From Roseateles oligotrophus (GTDB lineage: Bacteria; Pseudomonadota; Gammaproteobacteria; Burkholderiales; Burkholderiaceae_C): a stretch of 64,000 bases of DNA. Location of the stretch: the NCBI RefSeq assembly GCF_025717515.1, contig NZ_JAJIRN010000004.1:1-64000 (forward strand), in the 5' to 3' direction. The notes beneath the pieces are model-generated. The model had not been told where the DNA came from, made no database searches, and worked only from the letters and a program-made list of their open reading frames with translations. Of this stretch, positions 54,553 through 62,987 are shown in pieces. Every line of letters starts with the position of its first letter. Positions within the stretch are counted from its first letter, which is position 1. Both the position numbers and the translations under genes were made by a program.

Positions 54553-54780
54553 ATGAAAACAGTATTTCTATTGGCCTTCATTGGCATTATTGGAGCACTC
54601 GGCGCCGCCGGCCTGTTCATGCTCAAGAACAGCAGCGGCTCCGACAAGAGCAAACGCGGCCCGAATATGGCCAGGGCCCTAGCCTTGCGCGTTGGCATCT
54701 CGGTGGCCTTGTTCTTGTTCATCTTGTTCAGCTATTTGATGGGTTGGATCGAACCCTCGGGCTTGCCGATGCGCCAGTAA
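54553..54780 (+). CDS. Small twin-helix membrane protein, DUF2909 family
   Basis: 75 aa. Two hydrophobic helices (about 3-23 and 44-63) joined by a polar, lysine-rich loop, with ARALALRVGISVALFLFILF in the second half, as in DUF2909. Function unknown. It is encoded on the plus strand, opposite to the oxidase genes on both sides, with 30 bp to the surf1 start, and ends at a hairpin shared with ctaE-side DNA. Its conserved place in oxidase loci (family knowledge) hints at a role in oxidase assembly or tuning. Confidence 0.8.
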   Translation: MKTVFLLAFIGIIGALGAAGLFMLKNSSGSDKSKRGPNMARALALRVGISVALFLFILFSYLMGWIEPSGLPMRQ

Positions 54781-54804
54781 AGAGCCGAGCGCCACACCAA
54801 AAGG

Positions 54805-54837
54805 AAAAAGCGCCGCTGACCGCGGCGCTTTCTTTTT
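54805..54837. terminator. Bidirectional terminator between DUF2909 gene and ctaE
   Basis: AAAGCGCCGC (54807-54816) pairs with GCGGCGCTTT (54822-54831), with A-rich sequence on the left and CTTTTT on the right, so it can stop the short plus-strand transcript and the leftward ctaE transcript. Confidence 0.85.
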
Positions 54838-54864
54838 GCAGGGGAGCCACTGGCCCCCTAAGCT

Positions 54865-55749
54865 TTACATCCAATAGACAATCACGTACAGGCCCAACCA
54901 AACCACGTCCACAAAGTGCCAGTACCAAGCCGCACCCTCGAAACCGAAATGCCGGTCCTTGGTGAAGTGGCCTTTCTGCAAGCGCAGCGTGATGAACAGC
55001 AGCATCAACATGCCGACAAAGACGTGGAAGCCATGGAAACCGGTCAACATAAAGAAGGTTGAGCCGTAGATACCCGAGTTGAGCTTGAGATTCAACTCGG
55101 TGTAGGCATGGTGATATTCGATACCTTGCAAGGTCAAGAACGTCACACCCAACAGCACCGTCATCCACATAAAGCCGATCGTCTTGGCACGATTGCCTGC
55201 GATCAGAGCATGGTGAGCGATCGTCAGCGTAACGCCCGAAGTCAACAGCAATGCAGTATTTATGGTCGGCAGCGGCCAAGGACCCATGGTGCTGAAAGGC
55301 TCAACCGTTCCCGCGGGCGCAGCCGTTGCTCCGGCAGCGACGCTTGGCCACAAGGCCTTGAAATCCGGCCACAGCAGTGAGTTTTCCAAACTACCCAGCA
55401 TCGGCACCGAATGCACGCGAGCCCAATACAAAGCGCCGAAGAAGGCGGCAAAGAACATCACCTCGGAGAAGATAAACCAGCCCATGCTCCAGCGGTAGGA
55501 CAAATCGATGCGGTCGCTGTATTGGCCACTCTCGCTCTCGCCAATCGCCTGGCTGAACCATTGCGTCAGTACGACAGCAAACCACAGCAGGCCAAAGCCC
55601 AAGGAGTAGGCACCCCATTGATGGTCATTGATCCATTGGCCGGCGCCGAGGATCACGAAGAACAGGCCGATGGCGGCCATAACCGGATGCCGTGATGGCG
55701 CCGGGACAAAGTAATAAGGGGTCTTGCCCGTGGTGGTCGCTGCCGACAT
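54865..55749 (-). CDS. ctaE: Cytochrome c oxidase subunit III
   Basis: 294 aa, seven membrane helices. Motifs: YYFVPAPSRHPVMAAIGLFF, YRWSMGWFIFSEVMFFAAFF, GALYWARVHSVP, and at the C-terminus LTGFHGFHVFVGMLMLLFIT and EGAAWYWHFVDVVWLGLYVI. It is the third core subunit of the aa3-type oxidase and stabilises the proton-pumping core. It follows DUF2970 by 48 bp. The leftward transcript may end at the hairpin just past it or read through to surf1. Confidence 0.97.
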   Translation of the reverse strand: MSAATTTGKTPYYFVPAPSRHPVMAAIGLFFVILGAGQWINDHQWGAYSLGFGLLWFAVVLTQWFSQAIGESESGQYSDRIDLSYRWSMGWFIFSEVMFFAAFFGALYWARVHSVPMLGSLENSLLWPDFKALWPSVAAGATAAPAGTVEPFSTMGPWPLPTINTALLLTSGVTLTIAHHALIAGNRAKTIGFMWMTVLLGVTFLTLQGIEYHHAYTELNLKLNSGIYGSTFFMLTGFHGFHVFVGMLMLLFITLRLQKGHFTKDRHFGFEGAAWYWHFVDVVWLGLYVIVYWM

Positions 55750-55797
55750 AACTCTTCTCCTCGAACTAAATTCAGTCCTGATGACGCTTGATCGAAT

Positions 55798-56037
55798 CTA
55801 GGTACCGGCGATACCGCTGCCAATGACCCATTGGACCAGCATCACCAACACCAACACGAATAAAACAGCCCCAGCAATCCCGGCAATGATGACATGCACC
55901 GGATTCAACTGGGCCACATCTTTCTCATAATCGGCGCCACGTCGCACGCCGAAAAACGACCACGCCACGGCCCTCATCGTTTGCACAAACGACAGAGGCC
56001 GAACCGCGGCTTGTTTCAAATCTTCGCCGGCCTTCAT
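55798..56037 (-). CDS. DUF2970-domain small membrane protein
   Basis: 79 aa. Polar N-terminal half (MKAGEDLKQAAVRPLSFVQT, then MRAVAWSFFGVRRGADYEKD) and one C-terminal membrane helix (about 48-70). The AVAWSFFGVR segment is the DUF2970 hallmark. Function unknown; encoded within oxidase loci of beta-proteobacteria between ctaG and ctaE, as here. Overlaps the ctaG stop by 4 bp (ATGA), so its translation is coupled. Confidence 0.87.
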   Translation of the reverse strand: MKAGEDLKQAAVRPLSFVQTMRAVAWSFFGVRRGADYEKDVAQLNPVHVIIAGIAGAVLFVLVLVMLVQWVIGSGIAGT

Positions 56038-56666
56038 GACGCCGACCCCTTCAAGGAATGGCTCGACGGAGGCACCGCTGCCGTCTTCTTCACCCCCTTA
56101 CCAGCCACCTCAAAGAAGGTGTAGGACAAGGTGATGGTTTTGACGTCTTTGGGCAACTTGGGATCGATCACGAACACCACCTGCCAGCGCTTGGACTCAC
56201 CTGGTTGCAAGGTGTATTCATTGAAGCAAAAACACTCCAACTTATTGAAATGCGCAGTCGCTTGCTTGGGTGCATAGCTGGGAATCGCCTGTGCAGACAT
56301 CGTCCTGTTTTGCACATTGCGAAACTCATACATCACCGTCGTCAATTCGCCCGGATGCACCGTCAAATGCTTGGTCGCCGGGCTGAATTCCCAAGGGCCA
56401 CGCGAATTGGCGTCAAATTCGATCTCGATGCTACGGCTGTAGTCGATCTGGGTGTTCTTGACATCCTCCGCCCGCACCGCATGCGCGCGCTCGGACAAAG
56501 AAAGCACATTGACCCCGAGCGCCGTGCATATGGCTCGGTACAGCGGCACCAAGGCATAGCCAAAGCCGAACATCAAGGCCGTCACCACGACAAGTTTGCC
56601 CACCAAGTGCAGGTTATCCCTGCGCAAGGCTGCTGCAAACGTCCAGGTGTCGGTCTTCATGCTCAT
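56034..56666 (-). CDS. ctaG: Cytochrome c oxidase assembly protein CtaG/Cox11
   Basis: 210 aa from ATG 56666 (ATG 56660 also possible). One N-terminal membrane helix (about 20-42; VVVTALMFGFGYALVPLYRA), then a periplasmic Ig-like domain with the copper-binding KLECFCFNEYTLQPGE (Cys-x-Cys) and PVxVP-type strand. Cox11 delivers copper to the CuB site of subunit I. It follows the small assembly protein by 4 bp. Confidence 0.95.
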   Translation of the reverse strand: MSMKTDTWTFAAALRRDNLHLVGKLVVVTALMFGFGYALVPLYRAICTALGVNVLSLSERAHAVRAEDVKNTQIDYSRSIEIEFDANSRGPWEFSPATKHLTVHPGELTTVMYEFRNVQNRTMSAQAIPSYAPKQATAHFNKLECFCFNEYTLQPGESKRWQVVFVIDPKLPKDVKTITLSYTFFEVAGKGVKKTAAVPPSSHSLKGSAS

Positions 56667-56670
56667 TAAC

Positions 56671-56787
56671 TTAGAAACCGAACAGCATGATCTTGCTGAC
56701 AAAACCAACGCCGAACACGATCGCAACGCTAAGCAGAATCAGCGCCAAGCGCCGATTGCTTTTCTGTTGTTCAGGAGTGACTGCCAT
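56671..56787 (-). CDS. Cytochrome oxidase small assembly protein (38 aa)
   Basis: A complete short frame, ATG 56785-56787 to TAA 56671-56673, beginning MAVTPEQQKSNRRLALILL with one membrane helix (about 13-30) and ending FVSKIMLFGF. It fits exactly in the 134-bp gap between ctaD and ctaG, 6 bp after the ctaD stop and 4 bp before ctaG. Tiny single-helix proteins of this look and position are known in Burkholderiales oxidase loci. Its exact role in assembly is not known to me. Confidence 0.82.
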   Translation of the reverse strand: MAVTPEQQKSNRRLALILLSVAIVFGVGFVSKIMLFGF

Positions 56788-56793
56788 GCTCGT

Positions 56794-58416
56794 TCAAGCA
56801 ATGATCTTGGTGGCCGAGGCATTCAGCTTTGGCGGTTCCTCAAAGGTATGGAACGGCGCCGGTGACGGCACTTCCCACTCCAAACCTTCGGCACCTTCCC
56901 ATGGCTGCTGCGGGGCCTTTTCGCCCTTGCCGCGCATCATGGGAAGAACCACAAACAAGAAGAACCAGACCTGCATCAAACCAAAGCCGAAAGCGCCGAC
57001 CGATGCGATCGCATTGAAGTCTGTGAACTGCATTGGATAGTCGGCATAACGGCGCGGCATACCGGCCAGGCCCAAGAAATGCATCGGGAAAAAGGTGATA
57101 TTGAATGTGATCAGCGAGCCCCAGAAGTGGAACTTGCCCTTCCATTCCGGATACATCACGCCGGTCCACTTCGGTGCCCAGTAGTAGTAGCCAGCGAACA
57201 TCGCGAAGAGTGAACCAGCGACCAGCACATAGTGGAAATGCGCCACCACGTAGTAGGTGTCTTGCACCTGGATGTCGATCGGAGCCATCGCCAGGATCAA
57301 ACCAGTGAAACCACCCATCGTGAACACAAAGATGAAGCCCACCGACCACAACATTGGTGACTCGAACGTCATCGAACCGCGCCACATCGTCGCCACCCAG
57401 TTGAAGATCTTCACGCCGGTAGGTACCGCGATCAACATGGTTGCGTACATGAAGAACAACTGACCCGTCACCGGCATGCCGGTGGCGAACATATGGTGTG
57501 CCCAAACGATGAAGGACAGGATCGCAATCGATGCGGTGGCATAGACCATCGAAGCGTAGCCAAACAACTTCTTGCGAGCAAAGGCCGGCACGATCTGGCT
57601 GACGATGCCGAAGGCCGGCAATATCATGATGTAGACCTCGGGATGGCCGAAGAACCAGAAGATGTGCTGATACATCACCGGGTCACCGCCGCCGGCAGGG
57701 TTGAAGAAGGAGGTACCGAAGTGGCGGTCGGTCAGCGTCATGGTGATTGCACCGGCCAAGACGGGCATCACTGCGATCAGCAAATAAGCCGTGATCAGCC
57801 AGGTCCAGCAGAACATTGGCATCTTCATCAACGTCATGCCAGGAGCGCGCATATTCAAAATCGTCACAACGATATTGATCGAGCCCATGATCGACGAGGC
57901 ACCCATGATGTGCATGGCAAAAATGCCGGCGTCCATCGACGGACCCATCTGCAGCGTCAACGGTGCGTAGAGCGTCCAGCCGGCAGCGGGTGCGCCGCCC
58001 GGCATGAAAAAGGACCCGACCAGCATCAGTGCGGCCGGAATCAACAGCCAGAAGCTGAAGTTATTCATGCGCGCGAAAGCCATGTCCCCGGCGCCGATTT
58101 GCAGTGGAATCATCCAGTTAGCAAAACCGACGAAGGCCGGCATGATGGCGCCGAACACCATGATCAGGCCATGCATGGTGGTGAACTGATTGAACAGCTC
58201 CGGATTGAAGAACTGCAGACCCGGCTGGAACAACTCGGCGCGAATACACAGCGCCAAGATGCCGCCGATCATCAGCATCGTGAATGAGAACAGCAGGTAC
58301 AGGGTACCGATGTCCTTGTGGTTGGTAGCGAACACCCAGCGACGCCAGCCCTTTGGGGCGTGATGATCGTGGTGGTCATGAACGTCGTGACCGTGATGGT
58401 CAAGCACTGCACTCAT
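56794..58416 (-). CDS. ctaD: Cytochrome c oxidase subunit I (aa3 type)
   Basis: 540 aa, twelve membrane helices. A His-rich N-terminus precedes [20 protein letters not shown]. Heme a/a3 and CuB ligands are seen in [20 protein letters not shown] (His-x3-Tyr cross-link), [14 protein letters not shown] and [21 protein letters not shown]-pathway residues lie in YVLVAG and upstream Thr/Lys. It reduces oxygen to water and pumps protons in the inner membrane. Second gene of the locus after ctaC. Confidence 0.98.
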   Translation of the reverse strand: MSAVLDHHGHDVHDHHDHHAPKGWRRWVFATNHKDIGTLYLLFSFTMLMIGGILALCIRAELFQPGLQFFNPELFNQFTTMHGLIMVFGAIMPAFVGFANWMIPLQIGAGDMAFARMNNFSFWLLIPAALMLVGSFFMPGGAPAAGWTLYAPLTLQMGPSMDAGIFAMHIMGASSIMGSINIVVTILNMRAPGMTLMKMPMFCWTWLITAYLLIAVMPVLAGAITMTLTDRHFGTSFFNPAGGGDPVMYQHIFWFFGHPEVYIMILPAFGIVSQIVPAFARKKLFGYASMVYATASIAILSFIVWAHHMFATGMPVTGQLFFMYATMLIAVPTGVKIFNWVATMWRGSMTFESPMLWSVGFIFVFTMGGFTGLILAMAPIDIQVQDTYYVVAHFHYVLVAGSLFAMFAGYYYWAPKWTGVMYPEWKGKFHFWGSLITFNITFFPMHFLGLAGMPRRYADYPMQFTDFNAIASVGAFGFGLMQVWFFLFVVLPMMRGKGEKAPQQPWEGAEGLEWEVPSPAPFHTFEEPPKLNASATKIIA

Positions 58417-58455
58417 GTTGTTTCCTTATTCGATGCTTGTTTGACGTTCAGGCGC

Positions 58456-59649
58456 CTACTTGCGCGCTGCCAGGACTTCGGCGGGCTGCACCAATTGGCC
58501 GGTCTTGTTCGACCAGCTGTTTTTGGTGAAGGTAATCACAGCAGCGAGATCCGTATCGCTGAGCTGTTTCCAGGACGGCATGGTGTTTTGATTTTGGCCG
58601 TTCAAGACCACCGCGACTTGCTTGAGCTTGTCGTCGCTGAGCACGACGGCGGCGCCATCAAGCGGCTTGATCGGACCCGCACCCTTGCCGTCGGCCTTGT
58701 GGCACGCAGCGCAATTGGTGTTGTAGACCTTTTCGCCGCGAGCGACCAATGCCGGCAACTCCCAGACCTTACTCGGATCATCGGCCTTGGCGGCCATGAC
58801 CTTCTTCTGTTCATTGACCCATTGCGTGTACTCGGCGGCCGAAACCACCTTCACGTGGATGGGCATATAGGCATGTTCTTTGCCGCACAACTCGGCGCAT
58901 TGACCGTAGAAGTTGCCTTCCTTTTCGGCCTTGAACCAGGTGTCGCGCACAAAGCCGGGGATCGCATCTTGCTTGACGCCGAAAGCCGGCACCATCCAGG
59001 CATGAATCACATCATTCGCGGTTGTGATGATGCGGATCTTCTTGTTAACAGGCACCACCAGCGGATGGTCGACGCGGAACAAGTAGTCATCACCGGCAGG
59101 CTTGCCGGAGTCCGACATCTCGCGCTGACCCGCGTCCAATGCGGAGATGAAGCCGATGCCTTCGCCCTCGCCCTTCAGATAGTCATAACCCCATTCCCAC
59201 TGATAACCGGTCGCCTTGATGGTGACATCGGCATTGGTGGTGTCCTTCATGGCGACCACCACCTTGGTCGCCGGCAGGGCCATCAAGATCACGATCACAA
59301 ACGGAACGATGGTCCAAGCGATCTCGACCGCGACGCTTTCGTGGAAATTCGCGGCCACCGCACCCTTGGACTTGCGATGCTTGAAGATCGAATAAAACAT
59401 CACGCCAAAAACGGCCACGAAGATCAGCACACAGATGATCATCATGAAGTTGTGCAGCCAAATTTGGTCGACTGCGATTTTGGTCACCGGAGGATGCAGG
59501 TTGAGCTGATTGACGGCCGGGCCGCCCGGCAGATCATTCACCGCCAAGGCCACTTGCGTCGCCAGCGTTGCACCGGCCGCAAGTGCCAATTGCCCCACTT
59601 GCCCCAAACGGCGCGCGGCCTGATGCACTCGTGCGTTCATCATTTTCAT
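58456..59649 (-). CDS. ctaC: Cytochrome c oxidase subunit II fused to a C-terminal cytochrome c domain
   Basis: 397 aa. Signal peptide about 1-37, two membrane helices (about 68-90 and 108-128), the CuA cupredoxin domain (YGQCAELCGKEHAYMPIHV: Cys251, Cys255, His259, Met262) and, after residue 290, a class I cytochrome c domain with CAACH (Cys313, Cys316, His317) and Met near the C-terminus (NTMPSWKQL). The caa3-like fusion lets it take electrons directly. ATG 59649 follows an AAGAG-type ribosome-binding site; a GTG three codons upstream is an alternative. It heads the oxidase transcript. Confidence 0.97.
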   Translation of the reverse strand: MKMMNARVHQAARRLGQVGQLALAAGATLATQVALAVNDLPGGPAVNQLNLHPPVTKIAVDQIWLHNFMMIICVLIFVAVFGVMFYSIFKHRKSKGAVAANFHESVAVEIAWTIVPFVIVILMALPATKVVVAMKDTTNADVTIKATGYQWEWGYDYLKGEGEGIGFISALDAGQREMSDSGKPAGDDYLFRVDHPLVVPVNKKIRIITTANDVIHAWMVPAFGVKQDAIPGFVRDTWFKAEKEGNFYGQCAELCGKEHAYMPIHVKVVSAAEYTQWVNEQKKVMAAKADDPSKVWELPALVARGEKVYNTNCAACHKADGKGAGPIKPLDGAAVVLSDDKLKQVAVVLNGQNQNTMPSWKQLSDTDLAAVITFTKNSWSNKTGQLVQPAEVLAARK

Positions 59650-59704
59650 GGTCGTCACTCTTGTTTCTAATTCAATTCTGGGAAGCCGCGGTTTCAGCTC
59701 GCAA

Positions 59705-59756
59705 TTTGAGCCAACTCAAGCCTGCCGGCAAGTCCTGACCCTAGACTACGGGGTCA
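59705..59756. promoter_or_regulatory. Two short inverted repeats in the ctaC upstream region
   Basis: TTGAG-ccaa-CTCAA (59706-59719) and TGACCC-N9-GGGTCA (59736-59756) are perfect dyads between the ctaC start and the A/T-rich stretch at 59757-59781. They are possible binding sites for a regulator of the oxidase operon; no factor is recognised. The 169-bp region otherwise holds no gene. Confidence 0.4.
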
Positions 59757-59818
59757 AATGTTGACTAATTAAATATTTTAGCCTACCGCCATCACTGCTT
59801 TGTGGTCTTTGCGGCACG

Positions 59819-60739
59819 TCATGCACCCGATCTGCGAACCATCGCTCGCATCTCCTCAAGAGAGAAGCTGGTTTCAGCAGTAAGCTGCACTCTTGGTTTG
59901 GGCTTGAACGCGTGGCCATAGACCACTTCCAGGCTCAATCTCAAGCGCCCGTCTGCGGCCCGCAAGCTCTCCAGCTCGTTCAATAATTTTTGCCGCCAAG
60001 CGCGACCCCGAAGACCCTTGAATCGGGTTGGAGCCATATTTCCGCCGAGCGCACGCAGATCCCGCAGCAAGGCATTGCCATCCGACCAGGTCAAGGTAAT
60101 CCGTTCTTGATCCATAACCGGATCGGCGAAACCCACACCCACCATGACATCACCGATGTCGTGCATATCCCACCACTCCGGCGCGGTCTTGCCCCATGCC
60201 ATGCGCTCGAAGATGGGCCTCAATTCAACAAAACTATCGGGGCCGAGGCAGGAGAACATCACGAAGCCATCAACCGCCAAGGCCGCATGCCACGCGGCCA
60301 GGGCAGCCGGCAAATCAGTGTTGATGTGCAGACACATATTGGCCCAAACCAACTCTGCCCGCCCCGACGCGACGGCCTCGGCGGCTTCCACGGCCACTAC
60401 CGCATCGCCGCGCAAAGCCTGCCACCAGGCGCGCTTTTGGCCCGCCTCGCTGCGGGCAAGCAAGAGCGCGGAAGGCTCGACGCAGACCTGTTCGGCCTGC
60501 GGATAGGTGGTGCCGAGCAAAGCCCCGGCCGCACCCAGAAAGGCCGACCACTGCAACACTCGGCGAGGCTGCAGCTTGATGATGGGCAGCCGTTCGGCCA
60601 TGCGCGTCGCCACTTCGAGATGCAGCCAAGGCGGCGTTTCTGCCTGCGCCAAGCGGCGCATATGGCGGGCAAGGGCCGCGGCATCCACTTCACGCGGTCC
60701 GGCGGCTTCGTTCTTAGGGGGGGATGACGAGGCAGACAT
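59819..60739 (-). CDS. BioC-like SAM-dependent methyltransferase
   Basis: 306 aa from ATG 60739. The order of conserved pieces, HMRRLAQAETPPWLHLEVAT, RMAERLPIIKLQPRRVLQW, AELVWANMCLHINTDLPAAL, FVMFSCLGPDSFVELRPIF and MHDIGDVMVGVGFADPVMDQ, follows BioC (malonyl-ACP O-methyltransferase), the first step of biotin precursor synthesis. The glycine-rich SAM motif I is unusual here (SAFLGAAGALLG). No other bio genes are nearby, so biotin involvement is inferred from family resemblance. Divergent from comF with 22 bp between the start codons. Confidence 0.75.
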   Translation of the reverse strand: MSASSSPPKNEAAGPREVDAAALARHMRRLAQAETPPWLHLEVATRMAERLPIIKLQPRRVLQWSAFLGAAGALLGTTYPQAEQVCVEPSALLLARSEAGQKRAWWQALRGDAVVAVEAAEAVASGRAELVWANMCLHINTDLPAALAAWHAALAVDGFVMFSCLGPDSFVELRPIFERMAWGKTAPEWWDMHDIGDVMVGVGFADPVMDQERITLTWSDGNALLRDLRALGGNMAPTRFKGLRGRAWRQKLLNELESLRAADGRLRLSLEVVYGHAFKPKPRVQLTAETSFSLEEMRAMVRRSGA

Positions 60740-60761
60740 TGGCGGGCAGTATATTGAAGCC

Positions 60762-61517
60762 ATGTCCGAGCGAGCCCTGGCACCCCCTCGACCCAACGCG
60801 GTAGAACGGGTCTTGATGCGTTGCCCGGGCCAATGTGCGGTCTGCCGGGCCTGGTGCAAACAGCATGTCTGTGACGAGTGCCTGCTGCGTTATGCCCGGC
60901 CGACTCCGCGTTGCTGGACCTGTGCCGCGCGCTTAAGCCCGGCGCTTGCCGGGCGTCTTGAGGCCAAGTGCGGCGCCTGCCTGCGCAAGCCGCCACCGCT
61001 GGACCGCACGATTGCCGCACTCGACTACGGATTCCCCTGGGACGGACTGCTGCAGCATTACAAATTTCACCAAGCGATCGAGTTGCGTGAAACCCTGCTG
61101 GAGCGCCTCAACCAAGCCCTCGGCATGGCCGGCGCCGAAGCACCGGATTGGCTGCTGCCCGTACCCCTCACAGAGACCCGGCAGCGGGAGCGAGGCTACA
61201 ACCAGAGCTATGAATTGGCGCGCACGCTGGCCCGGCACCGCAAGCTGCACTGCGACCCCGACCTGCTGCTGCGGGTTCGCAACAGCGCCCAGCAAGCACA
61301 GTTGCCGCTGGCCGAGCGTGCCGCCAACGTGCGGCGAGCTTTTGCCGTCAACCCCATACGCGCGGCAGAATTGCGTGGCAGCCATGTGGTCTTGCTCGAT
61401 GATGTAATGACCAGCGGCGCGACCTTGTTTGAAATCGCCCGCGTATTGCGCAAGGCCGGAGTGGCCAATGTGCAAGCCTGGGTGGTGGCAAGGACACCCG
61501 ATTCCGCCGTCGACTAA
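60762..61517 (+). CDS. comF: ComF-family phosphoribosyltransferase-like protein
   Basis: 251 aa from ATG 60762. A four-cysteine zinc ribbon at the N-terminus (CPGQCAVCRAWCKQHVCDEC and CAARLS/CGAC further on), ALDYGFPWDGLLQHYKFH, then a PRTase domain with VPLTETRQRERGYNQSYELA and the PRPP loop HVVLLDDVMTSGATLFE. ComF proteins take part in natural DNA uptake in other bacteria; the enzymatic activity is uncertain. Located between the BioC-like gene and trmL, an arrangement common in Burkholderiales. Confidence 0.9.
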   Translation: MSERALAPPRPNAVERVLMRCPGQCAVCRAWCKQHVCDECLLRYARPTPRCWTCAARLSPALAGRLEAKCGACLRKPPPLDRTIAALDYGFPWDGLLQHYKFHQAIELRETLLERLNQALGMAGAEAPDWLLPVPLTETRQRERGYNQSYELARTLARHRKLHCDPDLLLRVRNSAQQAQLPLAERAANVRRAFAVNPIRAAELRGSHVVLLDDVMTSGATLFEIARVLRKAGVANVQAWVVARTPDSAVD

Positions 61518-61548
61518 GCGGCCTTTCCCAACAAGACCCAAAGATTCC

Positions 61549-62019
61549 ATGTTCCATATCGTGCTGGTGCAACCAGAGATTCCACCGAATACCGGCAACA
61601 TCATTCGCTTGGCCGCCAATACCGGCTGCAGCCTGCACCTGATCGAGCCGCTGGGCTTTTTGATGGAGGACCGCCTGCTGCAACGCGCCGGGCTGGACTA
61701 TCACGAATACACCGCCGTCCACCGGCACGCCAGTTGGGCCGCCTTCATGGCCCAGCAGCAGCCCGAGCCAGAGCGCATGTTTGCGTTTACCACCAAGGGC
61801 AGTCGGCCATTTTCAGAAATCCAATGGCGGGCCGGCGACTACTTCGTTTTCGGCTCCGAAACCGCCGGCCTGCTGCCGGCCGTGCGCGAGCAATTCGCGC
61901 CAGCGCAACGCGTGCGCCTGCCCATGCTGCCCGAGCAACGTAGCCTCAACTTGAGCAATAGCGTGGCGGTGGCCATCTTCGAGGCCTGGCGGCAGAACGG
62001 CTATGCGGGTGGAATTTGA
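61549..62019 (+). CDS. trmL: tRNA (cytidine/uridine-34-2'-O)-methyltransferase TrmL
   Basis: 156 aa, family length. SPOUT fold: FHIVLVQPEIPPNTGNIIRL, AANTGCSLHLIEPLGFLMED, then the C-terminal knot GDYFVFGSETAGLLPAVREQ, LPMLPEQRSLNLSNSVAVAI. It methylates the 2'-OH of the wobble base of tRNA-Leu isoacceptors. ATG 61549 is placed where the family starts; upstream in-frame codons overlap comF without similarity. Confidence 0.95.
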   Translation: MFHIVLVQPEIPPNTGNIIRLAANTGCSLHLIEPLGFLMEDRLLQRAGLDYHEYTAVHRHASWAAFMAQQQPEPERMFAFTTKGSRPFSEIQWRAGDYFVFGSETAGLLPAVREQFAPAQRVRLPMLPEQRSLNLSNSVAVAIFEAWRQNGYAGGI

Positions 62020-62023
62020 AGGC

Positions 62024-62986
62024 CTATTCGGCCTGGATACCGGCGCGTTTGATGAGCAAGGCCCATTTCTTGCGGTCAACCATCATCAATTGCTCCAAAC
62101 CCTCAGGGGTCGTCGCGGATGCGCTGAAATAATGAGTTAACAGCCGGGCGCGCATTTCATCGCTGCGTACGATTCCCATCAGCAGTTGCGAGAGTGTCCG
62201 GATGACCTCCGGCGGCGTCTTTGCCGGCGCCAGCAAGGCTTGCCAGGATTGCGCCTCAAAACCCGCAAAGCCCTGTTCCGCCAAGGTCGGAAACTCCGCC
62301 AAGGCGGCCGAGCGCCCCAAGCTCGTCACCGCAAGTGCAGCCAATTTGCCCGCCCGCACCTGCGGCATCGCCATCGCCGGCACCATGAAGGCCGCCTGCA
62401 CTTCGCCGGCCAGCAGCGCATTGACAACCTGCGGAAAGCCTTGATAGGGCACATGAGTCAGCTCGATGCCGGCGCGCGCCTTGAAGTCCTCCATGGCCAA
62501 ATGGGCCGCGCTACCGTTGCCTATGCTCGCGTAATTCAGACCACCCTTGCGTGCCTTGGCCAAGCGCACAAAATCGCTGACGCTACTCACTCCCAATCGC
62601 GCATCCAGCACCAGCAGATTGGGCGAGGTCGCAACCACGCCTATGGCGGCCAAGTCCCGCAAGGGCTCATAAGACAGGCGTCGGCTCAGCAGCGGCGCCA
62701 CCGTCAATGGCCCTTGCGTGGTGAACAGCAAGGTGTAGCCATCGGGCGCCGCCTTGGTCACCATGCCGGTGCCAATATTGCCGCCGGCACCGGGCCGGTT
62801 GTCGATCACGATCGCTTGACCCAGCGCGGCAGCCAAGGGCTCGGCAATTACACGCGCGATCAAGTCGGGCGAACTGCCGGCCGGAAAAGGCACGAGCAGC
62901 TTGATGGGCCGCTGCGGCCAAGCCGCCCCAAGCAACGGCAAGCTCAAGCCCGCCAAGCCCAGACCGACAAGCTCGCGCCGCCGCAT
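62024..62986 (-). CDS. Bug-family tripartite tricarboxylate transporter substrate-binding protein
   Basis: 320 aa. Tat/Sec-like signal (MRRRELVGLGLAGLSLPLLG; twin arginines present), then the Bug signature PIKLLVPFPAGSSPDLIARV, VIDNRPGAGGNIGTGMVTKA and PDGYTLLFTTQGPLTVAPLL. Bug proteins bind organic acids in the periplasm and are very numerous in Burkholderiales. No TctA/TctB membrane genes are nearby, so it is an orphan receptor. Ends 4 bp from the convergent trmL stop; gpsA ends 1 bp before its start. Confidence 0.9.
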   Translation of the reverse strand: MRRRELVGLGLAGLSLPLLGAAWPQRPIKLLVPFPAGSSPDLIARVIAEPLAAALGQAIVIDNRPGAGGNIGTGMVTKAAPDGYTLLFTTQGPLTVAPLLSRRLSYEPLRDLAAIGVVATSPNLLVLDARLGVSSVSDFVRLAKARKGGLNYASIGNGSAAHLAMEDFKARAGIELTHVPYQGFPQVVNALLAGEVQAAFMVPAMAMPQVRAGKLAALAVTSLGRSAALAEFPTLAEQGFAGFEAQSWQALLAPAKTPPEVIRTLSQLLMGIVRSDEMRARLLTHYFSASATTPEGLEQLMMVDRKKWALLIKRAGIQAE

Positions 62987-62987
62987 C

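Noticed and set aside
58350-58416. His-rich N-terminus of CtaD as a possible metal sensor
   Set aside because: Similar His-rich tails occur in many beta-proteobacterial CtaD proteins, so it is not unusual by itself.
58318-59670. 450-codon open frame opposite ctaC
   Set aside because: Antisense shadow of the subunit II gene; no recognisable protein features.
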